64,000 bases of DNA, from positions 62,001 to 126,000 of the forward strand of contig PVUG01000007.1 in the NCBI GenBank assembly GCA_003001975.1. The letters are read 5' to 3'. Position numbers and translations under genes: made by a program. Every line of letters starts with the position of its first letter. Position 1 is the stretch's first letter. The notes beneath the pieces were generated by a model that did no database searches, was not told the DNA's origin, and saw only the letters and a list, made by a program, of their open reading frames with translations. The DNA comes from Martelella mediterranea (GTDB lineage Bacteria; Pseudomonadota; Alphaproteobacteria; Rhizobiales; Rhizobiaceae). Below are positions 1 to 8,457 of the stretch, one piece after another.

Positions 1-695
1 GCCGGCAGCGCCAGTCCTGTTGCTGTTTGACCGAAAGTGCCGTCGCTGTCGACGACATCGGCAAGCAGGGAGGTCGGAACGTCGAACAAGGTACAGAGAT
101 CTTCGCTCCACTGATTGGCGGCAATATCGAAGAGCTGGGTTCTCGATGCATTCGATGCATCGGTCCCGAAGCTTTCACCGCCAGTCAACCGATAGAGAAG
201 ATAGGTGTCGACCGTCCCGGCACAGAGCCTGCCTTCATTGGCGGCCTGTCGCGCGCCGTCAATATTGTCGAGCAGCCAGCCGATTTTTGCCGCCGGAAAC
301 AGCGGGTCGAGGTTGAGGCCGGTTTTTTGGCGCACCAGCCGTTCCGTCTCGTCGCTGCGCAGCGGGCCGAGACGCTCCTCCGAGCGCCGGCACTGCCAGA
401 TGATGCAGGGGCCGACGGGTTCGCCGGTCTGCCGGTCCCACAGGAGGACCGATTCCCGCTGATTGGAAATGCCGATTGCGGCAATGCTGACGTCGCCCGC
501 CATGCTCAGACAGGCGGTGATGGCCGCCTCGACGCTTTTCCAGATTGCCTCGCCGGTTGTTTCCGCCCAACCCGGTCTGGGATAGACAACCTCAAGAGCG
601 GCCGACCCCGTCGCGACAATTGCGCCTTTCCCGTCGATCAGGAGAACCTTGGTGTTGGTCGTCCCCTGATCGATGGCGAGGATATGCCCTGTCAT
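1..695 (-). CDS. FGGY-family carbohydrate kinase (glycerol/xylulose kinase type), partial
   Basis: ATP-dependent cytosolic kinase that should phosphorylate the keto sugar or polyol made in this pathway. Only the N-terminal 231 codons are in the window; the 3' end lies beyond base 1. Reading the minus strand from ATG at 695 gives the actin-like ATPase phosphate-1 loop (DQGTT at residues 9-13), then ISNQRE and IIWQCRR, which are glycerol-kinase-like signatures of the FGGY N-domain. The start codon overlaps the stop of the upstream transketolase subunit in an ATGA arrangement (692-695), so it is the last seen gene of a tightly coupled operon. With a split transketolase and an isomerase upstream, a ketopentose kinase such as apulose kinase is more likely than a true glycerol kinase. 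Substrate is inference; family is clear. Confidence 0.88.
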   Translation of the reverse strand, partial: MTGHILAIDQGTTNTKVLLIDGKGAIVATGSAALEVVYPRPGWAETTGEAIWKSVEAAITACLSMAGDVSIAAIGISNQRESVLLWDRQTGEPVGPCIIWQCRRSEERLGPLRSDETERLVRQKTGLNLDPLFPAAKIGWLLDNIDGARQAANEGRLCAGTVDTYLLYRLTGGESFGTDASNASRTQLFDIAANQWSEDLCTLFDVPTSLLADVVDSDGTFGQTATGLALP

Positions 696-1657
696 GTGTC
701 GTTCCCGGCTTCAAGCACGCCACGAACAGAGGCGGCGATGCCATCGGCAGTCAGATTGAAATGCGAATACAGAAACGAGATCGAGCCCGTCGGCGCAAAT
801 TCCGGGAAGCCCATGATCTTCAGGCGCGCCGGGCAGTGCTCGGCCATGACTTCCGCCACGGCTCCGCCCAGTCCGCCACGAACCGAGCCTTCCTCGACGG
901 TGACGACGGCGCCTGTTCCGGCCGCGGAGACGATCGCTTCGATATCGAGCGGCGCGATCGACGACATGTTGATGACGCGGGCATTAATGCCTTGTCCGGC
1001 CAGTTTGGCCGCGGCTTCCAGCGCCCGGTGCACCATCACGCCATTGGCGATGATGGCCGCATCATGGCCCGTCTTCAGCGTTTCGGCGACGCCGAGGCGG
1101 AACTGCGCGCCTTCCGACCGCGCGATTGCCGGCACGGGAAAGCGGCTGATCCTGAGATAGAAGGGGCCGTCAACGCTGGCCGCCAGCCTGACGGCTTCGC
1201 TCGTCTCCCAGGGGTCGGAGGGGACGATGATCCTGAGGTTCGGCAGGGCGCGCAGCCAGGCCATGTCCTCGATCGAATGATGGGTCGGGCCGAGTTCGCC
1301 GTATGCGACGCCGGAAGACTGGCCGACCAGCTTCACATTGGTATTGGTATAGCAGACATCCGCCTTGATCTGTTCAAGCGCACGCGCCGTCAAAAAGCAG
1401 CCGGCAGCGCTGACAAAGGGAACTCTGCCGCCGTTTGCAAGACCGGCGCCGACGCCGACCATGTTCTGCTCGGCGATGCCGACATTGACCAGCCGCTCGG
1501 GCCAGCGCTTCTGAAAGCCGCCGAGCTTGGACGAGCCGACACTGTCATTGACCACCGTGACGATGGCGGTGTTGTCCGCGGCCAGCGCTTCCAGCGTCGA
1601 GGCGAACGCAACGCGGCAGTCAAACAGCTTTTCTTCCTTTTCAGCCAGCGCGCTCAT
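692..1657 (-). CDS. Transketolase, C-terminal (pyrimidine-binding plus TKC) subunit
   Basis: This 321-residue protein is the second half of a split transketolase. It carries the pyrimidine-binding domain (residues about 1-170, with GIAEQNMVGVGAGLA and the LRIIVPSDPWE segment) and the C-terminal transketolase domain (VEEGSVRGGLG). With the N-terminal subunit it should form a thiamine diphosphate enzyme that moves a two-carbon ketol unit between sugar phosphates. Its start lies 17 bases inside the upstream subunit gene, and its stop overlaps the start of the FGGY kinase. Split transketolases in catabolic operons include AptA/AptB of D-apiose degradation and the sulfo-sugar SqwGH enzyme; the kinase and isomerase neighbours favour the first type. 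A plain paralogue of the pentose-phosphate enzyme cannot be excluded. Confidence 0.9.
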   Translation of the reverse strand: MSALAEKEEKLFDCRVAFASTLEALAADNTAIVTVVNDSVGSSKLGGFQKRWPERLVNVGIAEQNMVGVGAGLANGGRVPFVSAAGCFLTARALEQIKADVCYTNTNVKLVGQSSGVAYGELGPTHHSIEDMAWLRALPNLRIIVPSDPWETSEAVRLAASVDGPFYLRISRFPVPAIARSEGAQFRLGVAETLKTGHDAAIIANGVMVHRALEAAAKLAGQGINARVINMSSIAPLDIEAIVSAAGTGAVVTVEEGSVRGGLGGAVAEVMAEHCPARLKIMGFPEFAPTGSISFLYSHFNLTADGIAASVRGVLEAGNDT

Positions 1658-2519
1658 CGCTCAACTCTCCTATTGCCTGGTCATATTGTGTGCGGTTCAG
1701 GACACCGTGGTGCCAGTGCACCTCGTTTTCCATGAAAGAGACGCCCTTGCCCTTGATCGTGTGGGCAATGATGCAGCGGGGCTTGCCTTCCGAAGCGGCG
1801 GTGAGATGCCCGAAAAGCGCACCATGATCGTGCCCGTCACATTCCCGCACGTCCCAGCCGAAGGCGCGCCACTTGTCGCCCAGCGGCTCGAGCGTATTGG
1901 TATCCTCCACCCTTGCTCCCTGCTGCAGCCGGTTGCGGTCGATGATCAGCGTCAGATTGTCCAGCTTGCGATGACCGGCCAGCATGCCGGCTTCCCAGTT
2001 GCTGCCTTCCTGCTGCTCGCCATCGCCGGTGACGACGAACACGCGCCGATCGGAACCGTCGAGCTTGGCGGCGATCGCCATGCCGGCGGCAACCGGCATG
2101 CCGTGGCCAAGCGGTCCGGTATTGGTTTCCACGCCCGGCAGATAGTTGCGGTTCGGGTGACCATTGAGGCGCGAGAGCGGGCCCATATAGGTGGACAGTT
2201 CCGAATGCGGAAAATAACCGGCTTCGGCAAGCGTTGCGTAGAATGCGCCGGTGCAGTGGCCCTTGCTCATGACGAAGCGGTCGCGTTCCGGCGCATTCGG
2301 TTCGGCCGGATCATAGCGCAGGACGCCGAAGAACAGTGTCGCCAGAATATCGGTGACCGACATATCGCCGCCGGGATGGCCGATCTGGGCCTCGAAGACC
2401 ATGGACAGCGCACTGCGCCGGATGTGTGTGGCCTTTTCCCGAAGGAAGGCAATGATTTCATCCGGATCGGATGACAGGCCGGCCCTTGTCGCGCCGGCAG
2501 GCAGGGTAACGGTATTCAT
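1641..2519 (-). CDS. Transketolase, N-terminal (TPP-binding) subunit
   Basis: The 292-residue diphosphate-binding half of a split transketolase. The TPP motif is visible as GDGEQQEG at residues 165-172 with the partner NRLQQ at 196-200, and the region GPLGHGMPVAAGMAIA (135-150) is typical of the family. It must pair with the downstream subunit, which supplies the pyrimidine-binding domain. An in-frame ATG exists at 2579, but that start would overlap the upstream isomerase gene; ATG at 2519 has a GTGAGG ribosome-binding site and follows the isomerase stop by 10 bases, so I chose it. In this operon it probably cleaves a phosphorylated ketose made by the isomerase and kinase; the exact donor sugar is not readable from sequence. 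Confidence 0.9.
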   Translation of the reverse strand: MNTVTLPAGATRAGLSSDPDEIIAFLREKATHIRRSALSMVFEAQIGHPGGDMSVTDILATLFFGVLRYDPAEPNAPERDRFVMSKGHCTGAFYATLAEAGYFPHSELSTYMGPLSRLNGHPNRNYLPGVETNTGPLGHGMPVAAGMAIAAKLDGSDRRVFVVTGDGEQQEGSNWEAGMLAGHRKLDNLTLIIDRNRLQQGARVEDTNTLEPLGDKWRAFGWDVRECDGHDHGALFGHLTAASEGKPRCIIAHTIKGKGVSFMENEVHWHHGVLNRTQYDQAIGELSDERAG

Positions 2520-2529
2520 TCGTCTGGCC

Positions 2530-3996
2530 TCACTGGAAAATATTGGGTTGCGGACAGAGCGCTTCGGCCTCGCCGCCATGCCGGTAGAGCGGCCATTTCA
2601 GATAGCGCGTGATTGCTTCTTCCACGACATCGCCGTGATGACCGCGGACCATGGCGACGTGGTGCTCGAAGCCGTTGCGCACGATAAAGCGCATCAGCGA
2701 GCGCAGTTTCTGCACCGAGGTGACGGCGATGCCGCCATCCATCGGGAAGGGATCATCGGTAAAGTCGCCCTCGCCGGTATAGGCTTTCAACGTTCCGGCA
2801 GTGTCGTCGGACGACAGCCGGAAATAGGTCATCGGGCCGGCCTTGACCTTGCCCTTGACGGCGCCGAAGCATTTTTCCTTGCCGATCACCGTGCCGAGAA
2901 CGTCGAGTTCTGAGATTTCCGGCTTCGCGCCGATGAAACTGCGGGGGAAATTGCCGCAATGCGTGCACACGCATTTGTCCGCCTCGCGGGCATAATTGTT
3001 GTTCCAGTCGAGAATGGCGGCCGGCGCGCCGGAAGCGAGCGAGAGCGCATACATGGAGATCGCGCCCATCACATCCACCTCGCAGGCGCTCGGCATCAGC
3101 TTTTCGCTCAGCATCGACATCGAAACACAGGTGGCACAGCCGAAATTGTCCTGAAGCGAGCGCCAGCACTGGATGGCGCTGGCATCGCATTCGTTTTCCG
3201 CAATCCAGCGGTCGACGGTGACGCCCCATTTGGCCTGGCGGACAAGTTTTTCACGGCCGATATGCGCCGGGATATGGCCATATTGGGCAATCGCCTCGAC
3301 CTTGGCTGCAACCTCGCTGTCGGCATCGGCAAGCTTTCCGGCGCGGTCGATCAGTTCGGAAAGGTCGACCGTCACGACCGTGACACCACTTTTCTGCAGC
3401 AGCTTTTCCGAATAGCGCATCGTCTGGAATGAGCCGGTGCGCGCGCCGATGGAGCCGATACGGGCGTTTTTAAGCCCGCGTACGGTGCGACAGATGCGGG
3501 AAAACCGCTCCAGGTCCGCACCGAATTCGTCGCCATCGACATCCGATGTATGTGTGGTCGTGTCGGTGAAATCGATGCCGTACTGATAGAAATTGTTCGA
3601 AACCGAGATCTTGCCGCAAAACGCATCGCGGCGGGAATGGACATCGACCTTGTCGACCTTGTCATTGGAAGCCTGCAGCAGCACCGGCACGTCGAGCCCG
3701 GCGCCGGCAACGGTTTCGGCGATTGCGATCTCGTCGCCGAAATTCGGCAGCAGCACGACAAGACCGTCGATCTCGTCACGGTGTTCCTTCAAAAAACGCG
3801 CGCACAGTGCGGCATCCTCGCGGGACTGGACTGCGCCGTTTTCCGTTGCATCGAACGGCAATATGCGGTGGTCGATATCGTATTTCGAAAGCTGCTCGAT
3901 GACCTGACGGCGGCTTTCGACGGCGGGCGCGCCATTGAAAAACTGACGACTGCCCACGATGAGTCCGAATGTGATTTTCTTCTCGAAATGATGCAC
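2530..3996 (-). CDS. L-fucose/L-arabinose isomerase-family sugar isomerase
   Basis: A 488-residue cytosolic protein of the L-fucose/L-arabinose isomerase superfamily, which interconverts aldoses and ketoses with a divalent metal. It opens with ITFGLIVGSRQFFNG, has the Rossmann-like LVVLLPNFGDEIAIAE segment, a central RIGSIGARTGSFQTM stretch and a C-terminal domain with a Cys-rich CVCTHCGNFPRSF region. It is not a close L-fucose isomerase by eye, so substrate is open; it belongs to the poorly characterised part of the family. The GTG start at 3996 has a strong GGGAGGAGG site five bases upstream; a start at 4020 would bury that site. It is the first gene of the minus operon (isomerase, transketolase subunits, kinase) and its promoter faces the DeoR gene. 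I infer that it feeds the kinase with a ketose such as apulose. Confidence 0.8.
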   Translation of the reverse strand: MHHFEKKITFGLIVGSRQFFNGAPAVESRRQVIEQLSKYDIDHRILPFDATENGAVQSREDAALCARFLKEHRDEIDGLVVLLPNFGDEIAIAETVAGAGLDVPVLLQASNDKVDKVDVHSRRDAFCGKISVSNNFYQYGIDFTDTTTHTSDVDGDEFGADLERFSRICRTVRGLKNARIGSIGARTGSFQTMRYSEKLLQKSGVTVVTVDLSELIDRAGKLADADSEVAAKVEAIAQYGHIPAHIGREKLVRQAKWGVTVDRWIAENECDASAIQCWRSLQDNFGCATCVSMSMLSEKLMPSACEVDVMGAISMYALSLASGAPAAILDWNNNYAREADKCVCTHCGNFPRSFIGAKPEISELDVLGTVIGKEKCFGAVKGKVKAGPMTYFRLSSDDTAGTLKAYTGEGDFTDDPFPMDGGIAVTSVQKLRSLMRFIVRNGFEHHVAMVRGHHGDVVEEAITRYLKWPLYRHGGEAEALCPQPNIFQ

Positions 3997-4030
3997 TGAG
4001 CCTCCTCCCGGCAACGCCACATCGCGAATT

Positions 4031-4050
4031 ATTTTCGATTTCTATCGAAT
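4031..4050. promoter_or_regulatory. Candidate DeoR operator upstream of the isomerase operon
   Basis: An imperfect inverted repeat with half-sites TTTCGAT (4033-4039) and ATCGAAT (4044-4050) lies 37 bases upstream of the isomerase start, in a strongly AT-rich control region. The same ATCGAAA core occurs twice in front of the divergent ABC-transporter operon (5219 and 5249). Matching half-sites in both control regions flanking a DeoR-family gene suggest that these are its binding sites. Binding itself is inference. Confidence 0.5.
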
Positions 4051-4234
4051 ATTTGTGTTTTTAATCATTTTGTCAATCGCAGATTTCTGTTTTTCTTTGA
4101 TGGCTGTGCAGTTCTAAGGTATGGATTGCCTAGATTGCGGGAGTGTGAAGCATAGTTGCAACCGCCCGGCGCGCGCGTGATTTGTTCTTGATCGTGGCTG
4201 CCTCGCGGGCTTGTCTATGCGGAAGGAATGGCTG

Positions 4235-5059
4235 ATGGCACAAAGAAAATCCGGAAAAAATGTGGATGCGGCAACGGGCAACGGCGACAGGAAGGCACTG
4301 CTTGCCGAGCCGCGCCGGCTCAAGATCATGGAATGGCTGCAGGAGGAAGGCAGTGCGCGCGTGCGCGACCTTTCGGTTGCTTTCGAAGTCTCCGAGGCCA
4401 CCGTCCGCCAGGACCTCGAACGGCTGGAAAACGAGGGGCATATCGTCCGGGAGCATGGCGGCGCCTATCTGAAGACCATGCCGCAGCAGGTGCAGACCCT
4501 TTCGCTTCAGCATCACGATCACATGGTCGAAAAAGCCGCGATCGGCCGGGTTGCCGCCGGGCTGGTGAAAGACGGTGAGACGGTTATTCTGGATGCCGGG
4601 TCGACAACCACGGCCACGGCCGAAAACCTGTTGAAACACAAGGGCCTGACGGTTATCACCAATGCGCTGAACATCGCGCTGATGCTCGGCAGTGTGCCGG
4701 GCTTTACCGTTCATATGCCGGGCGGACAGTTCAAGGCGCCGACCCTTTCGCTCAGCGGCGACAAGTCGGTCGAATACTTCCGCGACATCTTTGCCAACAG
4801 GCTGTTTCTGGCAACGGCGGGGGTCGGTATCGAGACGGGGCTGACCTATCCGAGCTTTGCCGATCTTCAGCTCAAGGAAGCGATGATACGGGCTGCCTCA
4901 CGGGTCTATCTTGTCGCCGATTCCTCCAAGATCAACCGCGCCTCTTTCACCCGCCTGGGCGCGCTGGACATGATCCATTCGTTTGTGACCGATGCCGGCA
5001 TCAGCGACAAGGATGCGCAGGCGCTGGAGCGCCACGGCATCGAAATCATCATCGCCTGA
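4235..5059 (+). CDS. DeoR/GlpR-family transcriptional regulator
   Basis: A 274-residue DeoR-type regulator. The N-terminal winged helix-turn-helix shows the signature RVRDLSVAFEVSEATVRQDL (about residues 46-65), followed by the DeoR-C sugar-phosphate sensing domain with DAGSTTTATAENL, the ISOCOT-type effector site. These proteins usually repress sugar-catabolic operons until a phosphorylated intermediate binds. The ATG at 4235 has a GGAAGG site eight bases upstream; in-frame ATGs at 4217 and 4211 lack this. The gene sits between the divergent catabolic and transport operons, so both are its probable targets through ATCGAAA sites. The effector is likely the phosphosugar made by the FGGY kinase (inference). 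Confidence 0.9.
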   Translation: MAQRKSGKNVDAATGNGDRKALLAEPRRLKIMEWLQEEGSARVRDLSVAFEVSEATVRQDLERLENEGHIVREHGGAYLKTMPQQVQTLSLQHHDHMVEKAAIGRVAAGLVKDGETVILDAGSTTTATAENLLKHKGLTVITNALNIALMLGSVPGFTVHMPGGQFKAPTLSLSGDKSVEYFRDIFANRLFLATAGVGIETGLTYPSFADLQLKEAMIRAASRVYLVADSSKINRASFTRLGALDMIHSFVTDAGISDKDAQALERHGIEIIIA

Positions 5060-5209
5060 TCCATTCATTTTCGTCTGTTTTGCCTGCGTAAACCCGCGGC
5101 GCGTTGTCGCGGCGGGTGTTCGCGTCTATTCCCGTGTCCGCTTTTCAGGGCATCCTGGCGGTATCGCGACCGCAAAAATCAAAAAAAATAATAGGAAAAC
5201 AAAAAAATA

Positions 5210-5256
5210 TTGACAGTTATCGAAAGTTCGCCATGATAATCGTCATTAATCGAAAA
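5210..5256 (+). promoter_or_regulatory. Promoter and DeoR half-sites of the CUT1 transporter operon
   Basis: A TTGACA -35 box (5210-5215) is followed by GATAAT (5235-5240, 19-base spacing) or ATGATA (5233-5238, 17-base spacing) as -10. ATCGAAA occurs at 5219-5225, inside the promoter spacer, and at 5249-5255, just downstream, exactly 30 bases or three helical turns apart. This arrangement suits repression by a DeoR multimer. The start codon follows at 5281 with a GGAGGAG site. Confidence 0.55.
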
Positions 5257-5280
5257 TAGTTGAAGCCTTGGGAGGAGAAC

Positions 5281-6534
5281 ATGGCGAAACTGTCTATTCG
5301 TGCGGCGCTGATGGCCGGCGCGGCTGTTGCAGGTCTGGGGGCAGGTGCAGCGCAGGCGCAGGAGGAGAAACTGACGATCTGGACGATCGCCTACACGTCC
5401 GATGCGCAGGTACAGGCGCTTATGAATGCGGCGACGGGCTTTGAGGAGACCCATCCGGGCGTCGATGTCGAGATTGTTCAGCGCGGTATCGACGAACACA
5501 AGACCGCGCTCAGGGTTGCCGCGGGCGCCTCCACCGGCCCCGACATCTATATGAGTTGGGCCGGGCTTGGTCTCGGCGGTGAATATGTTGCTGCCGGTCT
5601 CAGCGCCGATATTTCGAAATATTACGAACAATATGGCTGGGCCGACCGCCTGTCTGCGCCGTCTCTGGCCTTTGCCAGCCAGTTCGGCGAGGGCATGCAC
5701 GGCATTCCTTTCCGCTTTTCCGGCGAGGCGATCTACTACAACAAGACGCTTTTCGAGGAAGCGGGCATCGAAAGCGAGCCGCAGACCTATGACGAGCTGG
5801 TCGCTGCCGCCCAGAAGCTGGCGGATGCCGGCATCCCGGCCTTCACCTTCGGCGGAACGGTCAACTGGCACCTGATGCGCCTCATGGACAACCTGCTGGA
5901 AACCGAATGTGGCGCCGAAACGCATGACGCGCTGATGGCCATGGAGCTCAACTGGGCGGAGACGGCCTGTGCGACCGACGCATTTTCGGAAATGCAGATG
6001 TGGGCACAGAATTACATCCTGTCGCCCTTCATGGGCATCGACCAGGCGCAGTCCTTCAACCTCTACGTCGCCGGTCGCGCGGCCATGATGCTGGAGGGCG
6101 ACTGGCTGGTGAACCAGCTGAACGAAGTCACCGATATTGCCGATTACGATGTGTTCCCGTTCCCGACAGGGACCGACCGGCTCTATGGCTTTGCCGAATA
6201 TTTCTACATTTCGACCAAGACCGACGACCCGGATCTGGCGGCGGAGTTCTTCGACTTCTTCACCTCCGATGACTATCAGGAACAGGTAAAGGGCACGTTC
6301 GGCGCCATTTCGGTGAACATGAATGTCGACCTCGACGCCGATGCGCTGCCGATCGAACAACAGTGGTACGACATTTTCGCCAATGCCAAAGGCACGTTCG
6401 TGAATGGCGACCAGGCGTTTCCGCTGGATGTCACCACCGAATATTTCCGCGTCATCAACGATGTGGCGTCGGGCAATATGGAGCCCTCGGAAGCTGCCGG
6501 AGAAATGCAGACCTTCATCAACAATCGCGGCTGA
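5281..6534 (+). CDS. CUT1 ABC transporter, sugar-binding protein
   Basis: Periplasmic extracellular solute-binding protein (417 residues, family 1, MalE/UgpB type). A Sec signal peptide ends at about residue 27 (hydrophobic ALMAGAAVAGLGAGAAQA before QEEK). The mature part begins LTIWTIAYTSDAQVQALMNA and contains the typical GRAAMMLEGDWLVNQL and FPFPTG segments. Such proteins bind mono- or oligosaccharides and deliver them to the permeases encoded next. GGAGGAG at 5271 fixes the ATG at 5281. First gene of the plus operon; family 1 binding proteins often take di- or oligosaccharides, which agrees with the cytoplasmic glycoside hydrolase in the same operon. Confidence 0.92.
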   Translation: MAKLSIRAALMAGAAVAGLGAGAAQAQEEKLTIWTIAYTSDAQVQALMNAATGFEETHPGVDVEIVQRGIDEHKTALRVAAGASTGPDIYMSWAGLGLGGEYVAAGLSADISKYYEQYGWADRLSAPSLAFASQFGEGMHGIPFRFSGEAIYYNKTLFEEAGIESEPQTYDELVAAAQKLADAGIPAFTFGGTVNWHLMRLMDNLLETECGAETHDALMAMELNWAETACATDAFSEMQMWAQNYILSPFMGIDQAQSFNLYVAGRAAMMLEGDWLVNQLNEVTDIADYDVFPFPTGTDRLYGFAEYFYISTKTDDPDLAAEFFDFFTSDDYQEQVKGTFGAISVNMNVDLDADALPIEQQWYDIFANAKGTFVNGDQAFPLDVTTEYFRVINDVASGNMEPSEAAGEMQTFINNRG

Positions 6535-6557
6535 TGTCCTCCTGTCGCTGTTGACAG

Positions 6558-6584
6558 CCGGCCGGGCCGAAAAGGTCCGGCCGG
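6558..6584 (+). repeat. GC-rich stem-loop between binding protein and permease genes
   Basis: Arms CCGGCCGGGCC (6558-6568) and GGTCCGGCCGG (6574-6584) pair around a GAAAA loop, with one G-T wobble. There is no following T-run, so it is more likely an mRNA-stabilising or attenuating hairpin that keeps the binding protein in excess over the permeases than a full terminator. Confidence 0.6.
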
Positions 6585-6630
6585 TCTGCCCCGTGCCGGT
6601 GAAACAATGCCGCTTTGAGGATGTGGAAAC

Positions 6631-7530
6631 ATGAACCTGAAGAATACGCTGCACGATCCGCGCTATCAGGCGTTCGTCCTGTTGGGGCCCGCGCTGATCA
6701 TCTATGCGGTTTTTGCAATCTACCCGATGATCGACGTGATCATCCTGAGCTTCCAGCGCTGGAACGGGCTGGACCCGAACCGGGAATGGGTGGGGCTCGC
6801 CAATTACGAACACATCTTCACCCGTGATCCGGTGTTCTGGGTGGCCTTCCGCAATACGGTGATCTGGACCGTTCTTTCGGTCATCTTTCCGCCGATGATC
6901 GGCCTGTTGCTGGCGCTCGGGCTCAACCAGAAGATTTTCGCCCGCGGCAGCCTGCGTGCGCTTTATTATCTGCCCGTCATCATCGCGCCGATTGCGGTCG
7001 CCACCATGTGGCGCTGGATGTACGACCCCTTCTTCGGCCTGTTCAACCAGCTTTTGACCGCGTGGGGCCTGCAGGGCCTGATCCAGGACTGGCTGGGCGA
7101 CCGCGATATCGCGCTCTATTCTGTTTTCGTGGCCTATGTCTGGCAGTCCGTCGGTTTTTCGATGGTGCTGTTTCTCGCCGGCCTTCAGGGCGTTTCGAAA
7201 TCGCTCGTCGAGGCGGCGCTGATCGATGGCGCCAGCCGCTGGCAGGTGTTTCGCTTCGTCACCCTGCCCGCACTTCAGGCGACGATGACGATCGTGCTGG
7301 TTCTGTCGCTGATCAATTCGCTCAAGGCCTTCGACATCATTTACGGCATGACCGGCGGCGGGCCGGCGCAATCGACACAGATGCTGGCATTGTGGGCGTT
7401 TACCCAAGCCATGCAGATTTTCGACTTCGGCCGGGGCGGCGCGATCTCGGTGGTCCTTCTGGTGATCACCATGGTGATTGTCGTGCCCTACATGAACTGG
7501 TCGCGCAAGCGTGAGGAGGCGGCGCAATGA
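6631..7530 (+). CDS. CUT1 ABC transporter permease (MalF/UgpA type)
   Basis: A 299-residue inner-membrane permease with about six hydrophobic segments, opening with YQAFVLLGPALIIYAVFAIYP. The cytoplasmic EAA loop, which docks the ATPase, is seen as SLVEAALIDGASRWQVFRFV (residues about 191-210). With the second permease it forms the translocation channel for the sugar delivered by the binding protein. The stop overlaps the next start (ATGA at 7527-7530), showing translational coupling. Confidence 0.92.
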   Translation: MNLKNTLHDPRYQAFVLLGPALIIYAVFAIYPMIDVIILSFQRWNGLDPNREWVGLANYEHIFTRDPVFWVAFRNTVIWTVLSVIFPPMIGLLLALGLNQKIFARGSLRALYYLPVIIAPIAVATMWRWMYDPFFGLFNQLLTAWGLQGLIQDWLGDRDIALYSVFVAYVWQSVGFSMVLFLAGLQGVSKSLVEAALIDGASRWQVFRFVTLPALQATMTIVLVLSLINSLKAFDIIYGMTGGGPAQSTQMLALWAFTQAMQIFDFGRGGAISVVLLVITMVIVVPYMNWSRKREEAAQ

Positions 7531-8417
7531 CGGCAGAAACGATGGTTGCCGACCGCAAGGACGATGTTTCGAAAGCCGTGGCGATGAAGCCGGCCCGCGA
7601 TCCCGTTCTGATCGCGCTGTGGATCTGTCTGGTTGCCGTTGCCGTGATCTGGGTGGCGCCGTTCGTCTTCATTGTTTTCACTTCGCTGAAAACGTCCAAG
7701 GATGTGATGATGACGGGGGCATTCAGCTTTCCCTCGTCTCTGGAGTTTGCGAACTATACCAATGCCTGGGGGCGGGGGAATTTTGCGACCACATTCTTCA
7801 ACAGCGTGATCATCTCGGTCATCAAGGTGCCGCTCGGCATCTTCTTTTCGGCCATGGCGGCCTATGCGATTTCGCGCATCGAGGTCGGGTTCAACAAGCT
7901 TTTGCTGATGGTGGTTCTGTTCGGCACCATGATCCCGTTTCAGGTCATGCTGGCGCCGCTGTTCACGCTCGTCAACCGGCTCGGCCTCATCGATACCTAT
8001 GTCGGCGTGATCCTGCCCTATATCGCTTTCGGCGTGCCCTATCAGGTGTTCATCCTGCACGGGTTCTTCAAATCCGTGCCGAAGGAACTGAGCGAGGCCG
8101 CGCGCATTGACGGGGCATCGCATTTCACCATCTTCCGGCGCATCTTCCTGCCGATTTCGATCCCGGCGCTGTCTGCACTGTTCATTCTCGATTTCGTCAA
8201 CACCTGGAATGAGTTCGCCATGGCGCTCGTGCTGTTGCAGGACCAGGGTATGTGGACGCTGCCGCTCGGACTGATGAGCTTTCAGGGGCAGTTTTCCAGC
8301 GATTACGGCCAGCTCAATGCGGCCATCGTCATGACCGTCCTGCCGGCCACCATCGTCTATCTGATTTTCCAGCGCTATTTCGTCTCCGGCCTGACATCCG
8401 GTGCGGTGAAGGGGTGA
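7527..8417 (+). CDS. CUT1 ABC transporter permease (MalG/UgpE type)
   Basis: The second inner-membrane permease (296 residues, about six membrane segments). It has the MalG-type features TSLKTSKDVMMTGAFSFP after the first membrane helix, the EAA loop KELSEAARIDGASHFTIFRR, and the usual ending FQRYFVSGLTSGAVKG. It pairs with the preceding permease to form the heterodimeric sugar channel. Coupled to the upstream gene by a four-base overlap; the glycoside hydrolase follows 40 bases later. Confidence 0.92.
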   Translation: MTAETMVADRKDDVSKAVAMKPARDPVLIALWICLVAVAVIWVAPFVFIVFTSLKTSKDVMMTGAFSFPSSLEFANYTNAWGRGNFATTFFNSVIISVIKVPLGIFFSAMAAYAISRIEVGFNKLLLMVVLFGTMIPFQVMLAPLFTLVNRLGLIDTYVGVILPYIAFGVPYQVFILHGFFKSVPKELSEAARIDGASHFTIFRRIFLPISIPALSALFILDFVNTWNEFAMALVLLQDQGMWTLPLGLMSFQGQFSSDYGQLNAAIVMTVLPATIVYLIFQRYFVSGLTSGAVKG

Positions 8418-8457
8418 GGCTTCGCCGGCGCGCAACATGCAAGAATTGAGGAGTAAC

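Noticed and set aside
5179-7527. Long open frame on the minus strand opposite the sugar-binding protein and permease genes (782 codons).
   Set aside because: It lies exactly antisense to two clear transporter genes, has Arg/His/Asp-rich composition without domain features, and is a GC-rich shadow frame.
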